From Conexibacter sp. CPCC 205762 (lineage in GTDB: Bacteria; Actinomycetota; Thermoleophilia; Solirubrobacterales; Solirubrobacteraceae), in the NCBI RefSeq assembly GCF_030646155.1, contig NZ_JAUTDN010000006.1, forward strand, positions 1 through 64,000: a stretch of 64,000 nucleotides of DNA. The letters are read 5' to 3'. Shown here piece by piece: positions 59,501 to 64,000 of this stretch (position 1 is its first letter; each line of letters begins with the position of its first letter). The translations under genes and the position numbers were made by a program. The notes under the pieces were generated by a model. The model was not told where the DNA came from and ran no database searches. It saw nothing but the letters and a program-made list of their open reading frames with translations.

Positions 59501-59764
59501 TCGCTGAGGCGCGAGGGCTGGGCGCGCGAGATCGTGCGCGCGGTGCAGGCGCAGCGCAGAGCGGCCGGCGTCGGCGTGACCGACCGGATCGAGCTGCAGC
59601 TCGGCGGCAGCGCGGAGCTGCTGGCGGCGGCGCGCGAGCACGAGACGTATGTCGCAGCCGAGACGCTCGCACCGGTCGTCGTCTACGACGGCGGCGAGGG
59701 CGCGGGCGCCGAGGTCGACGGCAAGCCGCTGACCGTGCGCGTCGCCGTGATGACGCCGGCCTGA
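56555..59764 (+). CDS. ileS: isoleucyl-tRNA synthetase (type 2)
   Basis: 1069 residues, class I synthetase of the eukaryote-like type 2 found in many actinobacteria (mycobacterial IleS is ~1040). The HIGH-equivalent is NPGSHHVLL (~50), KMSKS is HKMSKSRGNAVDP (~605). An editing domain lies between, with WTTQPWTLFANCAVAI and GTGLVHTA. Zinc Cys pairs: CPRCG and CSSAGC. The tail carries the anticodon-binding and C-terminal domains. ATG 56555 lies 4 bases after the AlaX-like stop. Type 2 enzymes are often naturally resistant to mupirocin-like inhibitors. AGA clusters in the 58,000-58,500 part. It may be the only ileS or a second, special copy; the window cannot tell. Confidence 0.95.
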   Translation: MREPHRPVDGRPDFPQIEERVLERWRDERTFERALAQREDGEVFSFIEGPPTANGNPGSHHVLLRSFKDFYMRYRTMCGYRVPRKAGWDCHGLPVELEVEKQLGFDSKREIEEYGIAAFNERCRESNQHYIGAWERMTERVGFWIDLENAFQTGTPEYIESVWWSLHELWDRGLIYEGHKVVPYCPRCGTGLSSHEVAMAYREIEDLTATVKLPVVERRGPLQVGDAFLIWTTQPWTLFANCAVAIAPDVRYVRARRGDEVFVLAEERVAATLGEEGVEILDRFPGRTIVDARYEPPFDLLTDHGPRSHTLLAADHVGLDRGTGLVHTAMAFGEEDFVLCERHGIPLVNPVREDGTYDERVTGWEGEFVGDATPRVVEALRAAGKLLEAEPFIHSHPHCWRCDSKLLYYAKESWYIATRDRRHDMLRQNTRIDWRPEHVRDGRFGNWLQGNVDWALSRDRYWGTPLPIWECSSAGCDARHCVGSIEELRALTGALPRDLHRPYIDEVTWACSVDGCGGEMRRVRATIDTWYDSACMPFAQFHYPFEGVEQFRAEFPPSFICEGIDQTRGWFYTSLAVSTLLFDDIPFQTAVCVGHVQDRNGHKMSKSRGNAVDPWDVLERHGADAFRWYYLASQQPWAGYRFSREAVAEAVKQVLLPLWEIYRFYVLYANIERFDARAAAAAPPPSRRCEMDRWALSRLQTVVREMRERIDAFDAHGATHLALDWLDELSNWYVRLSRPRFWDSATAAPALATLRECLLTTVKLLAPALPFATEELYENLVGGVNGTFRAEPRSVHLCDYPQPDAALVDARLERDMAFARETVELGRYARDRARVKTRQPLRRAIVCAPARADREAVERMQALICRELNVKQLEVVADELVLERPLVLPNLQKLGPRCGRDMGTIVSSLRTRDGDEALQALREHGVLTVRVGDPGDLHDPPRTYALAENDLMVRRVPREGLVLSGRGARLGLVVAIDTLLDDSLRREGWAREIVRAVQAQRRAAGVGVTDRIELQLGGSAELLAAAREHETYVAAETLAPVVVYDGGEGAGAEVDGKPLTVRVAVMTPA

Positions 59765-59808
59765 GGCGCCCGCACCGGCGGCCGGCGGCCGGCCGCCGGC
59801 GCTGAAGT

Positions 59809-59846
59809 CTGCGGCTTTTGCCCCGCATCGGAGGGCAAGAGCCGCA
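59809..59846 (+). terminator. hairpin terminator after ileS
   Basis: TGCGGCTTTTGCCC (59810-59823) and GGGCAAGAGCCGCA (59833-59846) pair with one mismatch; loop of 9. No T-tract follows. A second GC palindrome (GCCGGC units, about 59780-59800) precedes it. Probable end of the operon begun at 51.2 kb. Confidence 0.6.
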
Positions 59847-59874
59847 AGCTTCCGGTGTGTGAGAGGTCGCACGG

Positions 59875-59908
59875 TTGGGTGTGACATGGATCGGTGTAAC
59901 ATCTGCGC
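59875..59908 (+). promoter_or_regulatory. promoter for a leaderless message
   Basis: -35-like TTGGGT (59875-59880), 16-base spacer, -10 TAACAT (59897-59902) ending 6 bases before ATG 59909. No Shine-Dalgarno. The spacing puts the transcription start on the A of the ATG. Confidence 0.55.
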
Positions 59909-61792
59909 ATGTTCGCCGTCATCGAAGACCCTGCCGGCGGCGCGGCGATAGGAGAGGTGCTGATCGCCTCCTCGGCCGCGCTGGTCCTGACCATCGGCCT
60001 GCTGGTGCTCGGGATGGGGCACCGCACCGGCCGCGTCGCCCTGCTCGGCAACCTCGCCGCGTTCACCGAGCGCCGCAGCGGCCTGCCCGGCTGGGTCGGC
60101 CTGCCGTCCGCGATCGCCGGCGCCTCGCTGCTGGCGGCGGTCTTCGGCATGTACTGGGACATCTCGCTGCACATCGACGTCGGCCGTGACGCCGGCCCGC
60201 TCGCCAACCCGGCCCACTACTTCATCCTCGGCGGCCTGTTCGGCATCTTCGCCGCCGGCGTCGTCGCGATCGTGCTGCCGGCGGGCAAGCCGAGCAGCTC
60301 CTCGATCGAGATCGGCGAGAACTGGTACGCGCCGCTCGGCGGCCTGCTGATCTGCGCCGCCGCGGCGTTCGCGCTGCTCGGATTCCCGCTCGACGACGTC
60401 TGGCACCGGCTCTTCGGCCAGGACGTGACGCTGTGGGGCCCGACCCACCTGATGCTGATCGGCGGCGCCTCGCTGACGCTCGTCGGCATGGCGGTGCTGC
60501 TGGTCGAGGGTCAGCGCTTCAACAAGGCCGCCGCCGAGGCGCGGATAGCGGCGAGAGTCGTCGGCCGCCGCGGCGCGGACACCGAGGCCGGCTGGGTCGA
60601 CCTCACCCGCCGCACCGCGCTCTGCGGCGCCTTCCTGCTCGGCCTCTCGACCTTCCAGGGCGAGTTCGACTTCGGCGTGCCGCAGTTCCGCTTCGTCTTC
60701 GGCCCGCTGCTGATCATGCTCGCCGCGGGCGCCGGCATCGTCGCCGTGCGGCTGTGGGCCGGGCGCGGCGCGGCGCTTGGCGCGGTCGGCTTCTTCCTGC
60801 TCGTGCGCGGCCTGCTGGCGCTGCTCGTCGGGCCGGTGCTGGGGGAGACGACGCCGCACTTCCCGCTCTACGTCGCGGAGGCGCTGGTCGTCGAGGCGAT
60901 CGCGCTGGCGGCGCCGACGCTGCTGCGGCGGCCGCTCGCCTTCGGGCTCGTCTCCGGGCTCGGCATCGGCACGATCGGCCTCGCCGCCGAGTGGGGCTGG
61001 ACGCACGTCTGGTCGCCGATCCCGTGGAGCTCGAACCTGCTGCCGGAGGCGATCGTCTTCGGCCTCCCGGCTGCCATCGCCGGCGCGCTGATCGGCGCCT
61101 GGATCGGAGACCGCCTCGCGCTGGAGGCGCGCGACCACGACCGCCGGCTCGACGTCGCGGCGCTCGTCGCCGCGCTCGGGGCGACCGCGCTGGTCGGGAT
61201 CGCGCTCTACAAGCCGGGCGTCGAGGGCGTCAGCGCGCAGGTGACGCTGACCAACGTCCAGAGCGGCCCCGACCGCACCGTCGAGGCGGTCGTGCGGATG
61301 CAGCCGGCCGACGCGGCCGACGACGCCGAGTACCTGACCGCGACCGCCTGGCAGGGCGGCGGCTTCATCGTCGACAGGCTGCAGCGGATCGACGAGGGCG
61401 TCTACCGCACGACGCAGCCGATCCCGGTTCACGGCGGCTGGAAGGCGCTGATCCGCATGTCGCGCGGCAACACGCTCAGCGCGATCCCGATCTTCCTGCC
61501 CGAGGACCGCGCGATCCCCGCCAGAGGGGTGCCGGCGCCGCAGTCGTTCACGCGCACCTTCGTCGCCGACCACAGACTGCTGCAACGCGAGCAGAAGACG
61601 GCGCAGGGCTGGCTGTGGGCGGTCGCCTACACCGTCGTCGGGCTGATCTTCCTGTCGCTGCTGGCGCTGATGGCGTGGGCGCTGCGGCGGCTGTCGGATG
61701 CCGCCGGCGAGCCGCCGGTGCCGCCGGCCGAGCGCCGCGCCGCAGCCAGCGCGCCCGCGCCGCGACCGACGCCGCAGCTGGGCGGGGCGTGA
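59909..61792 (+). CDS. large polytopic membrane protein with conserved His/Asp-rich loops
   Basis: 627 residues, about 12-13 helices (first at ~15-37), then a ~130-residue extracytoplasmic beta-like domain (~440-570), a last helix (~575-600) and a Pro/Ala tail. Two His/Asp-rich blocks look functional: YWDISLHIDVGRDAGPLANPAHY (~83-105) and WHRLFGQDVTLWGPTHLM (~160-178), the kind of pattern that binds metal in copper or oxidase assembly proteins. I do not recognise the family for certain. Probable leaderless start. The hydrolase gene follows 4 bases after its stop. Confidence 0.75.
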   Translation: MFAVIEDPAGGAAIGEVLIASSAALVLTIGLLVLGMGHRTGRVALLGNLAAFTERRSGLPGWVGLPSAIAGASLLAAVFGMYWDISLHIDVGRDAGPLANPAHYFILGGLFGIFAAGVVAIVLPAGKPSSSSIEIGENWYAPLGGLLICAAAAFALLGFPLDDVWHRLFGQDVTLWGPTHLMLIGGASLTLVGMAVLLVEGQRFNKAAAEARIAARVVGRRGADTEAGWVDLTRRTALCGAFLLGLSTFQGEFDFGVPQFRFVFGPLLIMLAAGAGIVAVRLWAGRGAALGAVGFFLLVRGLLALLVGPVLGETTPHFPLYVAEALVVEAIALAAPTLLRRPLAFGLVSGLGIGTIGLAAEWGWTHVWSPIPWSSNLLPEAIVFGLPAAIAGALIGAWIGDRLALEARDHDRRLDVAALVAALGATALVGIALYKPGVEGVSAQVTLTNVQSGPDRTVEAVVRMQPADAADDAEYLTATAWQGGGFIVDRLQRIDEGVYRTTQPIPVHGGWKALIRMSRGNTLSAIPIFLPEDRAIPARGVPAPQSFTRTFVADHRLLQREQKTAQGWLWAVAYTVVGLIFLSLLALMAWALRRLSDAAGEPPVPPAERRAAASAPAPRPTPQLGGA

Positions 61793-61796
61793 TTCG

Positions 61797-62888
61797 ATGG
61801 AGGGCATGAGCGAGCGCGAGCAGGACGGCGCGGGCCGCCGCAGCGAATGGGGCGGCGCGCGCCGCTGGGTCGAGGCAGGCGCGCTGCTGGGCGTCGGCGC
61901 CGGCGTCGCCGCGTGGGAGGCGGCGCGTCGCCGCGACCTGCGCAGGATCGCCGCCGATCCCAACCACGACCTGCTGTTCGACGTGCCCAGCGGCGAGCGC
62001 CGCGAGGTCGTCTCGCGTGACGGCACGACGCTCGCGGTCGAGCTGTTCGGGCCGCCGGACGGGCCGCCGCTCGTCTTCATCCACGGCTGGACCTGCGCCC
62101 GCCGCTTCTGGACCGGGCAGCTGCACGGCCTCACCGACCGCTACCGGATCGTCACGTACGACCTGCGCGGCCACGGCGACAGCGGCCTGCCGGCCGGCGA
62201 CGACTTCTCGACCGACGCGCTCGCCGAGGACCTGCAGGCGGTGCTGGAGGCGACCGTGCCCGAGGGCCGCAAGGCGCTGCTCGTCGGCCACTCGCTCGGC
62301 GCGATGACGATCGCCGCCTGGGCCGGCCGCTTCCCGCGCGAGGTGGAGGCGCGCGCCGCGGGCGCGGCGCTGCTCAACACCGGCCTCGGCGACCTGATCG
62401 ACCAGGCGCTGATCCTCAAGCTGCCGGCCGGGATGAGACGCACGAAAGCGGTCGCGGGCGGCATCTTCCTGTCGGCCAGCGCGCCGCTGCCGCCGGCCTC
62501 GCCGGTCAGCCTGCGCGCCGTCCAGTACGTCGCCCTGTCACCGAGCGCGACGCCGGCCCAGGTCGCCTTCTGCCAGCAGATGGTGATGGAGTGCCGGCGC
62601 GAGGTGCGCGCCGGCTTCGGCCGCACGATGACGCGGCTGGACCTGCTCGACGCGCTCGACAACCTGACCGTCCCGACGCTGCTGCTCGGCGGCGGCAGCG
62701 ACCGTCTCACACCGCCGCCGCACGTCGAGCGGATGGCGGCCGCGCTGCCGCAGCTGGCGGAGCGGGTCGAGCTGCCAAGCTCCGGCCACATGAGCCCGAT
62801 CGAACAGCCGGACGCGGTCAACGCCGCGCTCGAGCGGCTGGCCGAGCGCGCGGGGCTCGCGCCCAAGAAATCCCACGCGGCCGCGTAG
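61797..62888 (+). CDS. alpha/beta hydrolase
   Basis: 363 residues. After a ~55-residue N-terminal helix with a short hydrophobic stretch (~25-38) comes a canonical alpha/beta hydrolase: PLVFIHGWTC (oxyanion), YDLRGHGDSG, nucleophile VGHSLGAMT (~160), a late Asp in LLGGGSDRLTP and His in SSGHMSP. It looks like an epoxide-hydrolase/haloperoxidase-type esterase. Substrate unknown. ATG 61797 is used; ATG 61806 has GGAGG but only 2 bases away. Probably co-transcribed with the membrane protein. Confidence 0.87.
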   Translation: MEGMSEREQDGAGRRSEWGGARRWVEAGALLGVGAGVAAWEAARRRDLRRIAADPNHDLLFDVPSGERREVVSRDGTTLAVELFGPPDGPPLVFIHGWTCARRFWTGQLHGLTDRYRIVTYDLRGHGDSGLPAGDDFSTDALAEDLQAVLEATVPEGRKALLVGHSLGAMTIAAWAGRFPREVEARAAGAALLNTGLGDLIDQALILKLPAGMRRTKAVAGGIFLSASAPLPPASPVSLRAVQYVALSPSATPAQVAFCQQMVMECRREVRAGFGRTMTRLDLLDALDNLTVPTLLLGGGSDRLTPPPHVERMAAALPQLAERVELPSSGHMSPIEQPDAVNAALERLAERAGLAPKKSHAAA

Positions 62889-62919
62889 CTGCACTAAGGT
62901 ACAGCTTTCCGGAGTCACC

Positions 62920-62942
62920 GGGCGGGTCATGGGGTCCCGCCC
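62920..62942. terminator. GC-rich hairpin between the hydrolase and lipase genes
   Basis: GGGCGGG (62920-62926) and CCCGCCC (62936-62942), 9-base loop, no T-tract. It lies 31 bases after the hydrolase stop and 8 bases before the next ribosome site. Weak terminator or mRNA hairpin. Confidence 0.45.
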
Positions 62943-62963
62943 TCGGGGAAGGGGAGATTTCAG

Positions 62964-64000
62964 ATGCCGAACAGCATCCGCTGCCGGTCGCTTTCGCCTG
63001 TCCGCGCGCTGCTTGCGCTCGTCACGCTGCTCGCTGCGCTGGCCTGCGCCGCGACGCCCGCGCTCGCGCTCGACCCGCCGTCGGGCAACGCCTTCTACAC
63101 GCCGCCGAGCCCGCTGCCCGCGGGCAGAGCCGGCGACGTGATCTGGTACCGCGTCGCCAACACCTCGATCGCGAGAGACAACAACGCGAACGCGTACGAG
63201 GTGCTCTACCGCTCGACCAACGTCGCCGGCAACGCGATAGCGGTCTCCGGCACCGTGCTCGTGCCGAGAGCCGCCTGGACGGGCAGAGGCACGCGGCCGC
63301 TGACCGCCTACGCCAGCGGCACGCAGGGCTGGGACGACTCGTGCGCGCCGTCGCGCGAGATGACCGCCGGCAACTTCGACGAGAGCTTCGCCGTCTCGAA
63401 CCTGCTCGCGCGCGGCTGGGCCGTCGCGGTGACCGACTACCCGGGCCTCGGCACGCCTGGCGACCACCAGTACAACGTCGGCATCTCCGAGGGCAGAGCG
63501 GTCCTCGACATCCTGCGCGCGGCGACGCGGCTGTCGCCGGCCGGCATCAGCGCGACGACGCAGGTCGGCGTCGAGGGCTACTCGCAGGGCGGCGGCGCGG
63601 CCGGCTGGGTGATCCAGCAGGAGGCGACCTACGCGCCTGAGCTGAACGTCGTCGGCGTCGCCGGCGGCGGCACGCCGGCGAACCTGCAGGCGGTCAAGAA
63701 CAACATCGACGGCTCCGCCTTCTTCGCCTTCCTCGCCGGCACCGCGATCGGCTTCCGCGGCGGCTACCCGGCGCTCGACGTCAACAGATACCTGACGCTC
63801 TACGGCAGACTGGCGATCTCGACGCTCAACTCGCTCTGCCAGCTGCCGGCGCTCGCGCTCTACGCCGCCCACCACCTGACCGAGTACACGGTCGGCGGCA
63901 TCGACCCGACGGTGCAGCCGGCGTTCAGAGCCGCGCTCGACGCCAACAACCTCGGCGGGATCAGACCGCAGGTGCCGGTGCTCCAGTACCACGGCTCCTA
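62964..64000 (+). CDS. secreted lipase (LIP family), 3' end cut off
   Basis: First 345 codons visible. Signal peptide (RCRSL ... LLALVTLLAALACAATPALA) with likely cleavage after ALA (~35), so it is exported. The mature part fits secretory lipases (PF03583): VIWYRVANT, AYASGTQGWDDSCAPS (oxyanion), DYPGLGTPGDHQYNVGISEGRAVLD and the nucleophile EGYSQGGGAAGW (~205). No stop before the window edge. GGGGAG lies 7 bases before ATG 62964. AGA for Arg is frequent. Function: extracellular triacylglycerol or ester hydrolysis. Confidence 0.9.
   Translation, partial: MPNSIRCRSLSPVRALLALVTLLAALACAATPALALDPPSGNAFYTPPSPLPAGRAGDVIWYRVANTSIARDNNANAYEVLYRSTNVAGNAIAVSGTVLVPRAAWTGRGTRPLTAYASGTQGWDDSCAPSREMTAGNFDESFAVSNLLARGWAVAVTDYPGLGTPGDHQYNVGISEGRAVLDILRAATRLSPAGISATTQVGVEGYSQGGGAAGWVIQQEATYAPELNVVGVAGGGTPANLQAVKNNIDGSAFFAFLAGTAIGFRGGYPALDVNRYLTLYGRLAISTLNSLCQLPALALYAAHHLTEYTVGGIDPTVQPAFRAALDANNLGGIRPQVPVLQYHGS

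Noticed and set aside
56531-62134. Very long open frame on the minus strand opposite ileS and its neighbours
   Set aside because: It is the third-codon-position shadow common in GC-rich DNA; its composition is Arg/Ala/Asp-rich and repetitive, while the plus strand holds full-length recognised proteins.
1-64000. CRISPR arrays, tRNA or rRNA genes, IS elements, integrases or phage genes
   Set aside because: No regularly spaced repeats, no tRNA-like cloverleaf or rRNA sequence and no transposase or integrase motif noticed on either strand.

Overview
The window is very GC-rich bacterial DNA, densely coded on both strands, with many 4-bp ATGA/GTGA start-stop overlaps and frequent GTG starts. The gene families (multi-domain GAF regulator, SfnB/DszC-type flavoenzymes, DUF6131 peptide, type-2 IleRS with a GSHH motif, lipobox lipoproteins) and an unusual liking for the AGA arginine codon suggest an actinobacterium, probably of the Thermoleophilia/Solirubrobacterales (Conexibacter-like). 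The lineage is an inference. I see no rRNA, tRNA, CRISPR array, insertion sequence or phage gene.

Layout. 1-1.4 kb: 3' part of an exported alpha/beta hydrolase. 1.5-2.6 kb: a lone P-loop ATPase. 2.6-7.8 kb (minus): HtrA-type protease, two von Willebrand A membrane proteins, MoxR ATPase and a DUF58 protein in one tight operon. 7.9-13.4 kb: mixed small units (phosphoesterase lipoprotein, YtoQ, STAS protein, a tiny gene between two terminators, an XRE regulator, a YbdK-like ligase, a DUF6131 peptide, an SRPBCC protein with an upstream mini-ORF). 13.6-25 kb: organosulfur/flavin-monooxygenase cluster with a LuxR-type regulator, an SsuD-like enzyme, two SfnB-like and one DszC-like flavoenzyme, a sugar-type ABC importer without an ATPase, a DszA-like monooxygenase and a D-threonine aldolase-like PLP enzyme. 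25-38.8 kb: B12-dependent diol dehydratase with its reactivase, a GAF regulator, an aldehyde dehydrogenase, an acyl-CoA synthetase and a membrane protein, but no microcompartment shell genes. A PHP-glycosyltransferase fusion sits inside this region. 38.9-50 kb: small units (lipoprotein, LysR/TDT pair, aldo-keto reductase, FMN reductase, VOC dioxygenase, a GxGD membrane protein, a reductase, an Ssu/Tau-type ABC importer, PPK2). 50-51 kb: TerC protein behind a probable manganese (yybP-ykoY) riboswitch. 51.2-59.8 kb: one operon from a clear promoter with a methyltransferase, a cupin, MhpF-, MhpE- and MhpD-like enzymes, an AlaX-like editing protein and IleRS. 59.9-64 kb: a polytopic membrane protein, an alpha/beta hydrolase and the 5' part of a secreted lipase.

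How they work together. In the diol locus the expected route is diol to aldehyde (dehydratase), aldehyde to acid (aldehyde dehydrogenase), acid to acyl-CoA (AMP-forming synthetase). The two divergent promoter regions share GCAACG/CGTTGC motifs, which suggests one regulon under the GAF regulator. In the sulfur cluster the flavoenzymes would strip sulfur from an imported organosulfur compound; the FMN reductase near 42.5 kb could supply reduced flavin. The 51-60 kb operon is the most unusual assembly: acetyl-CoA/pyruvate aldol chemistry and a methyltransferase, co-transcribed with an isoleucyl-tRNA synthetase and an editing domain. It may make or handle an isoleucine-like keto acid or amino acid.
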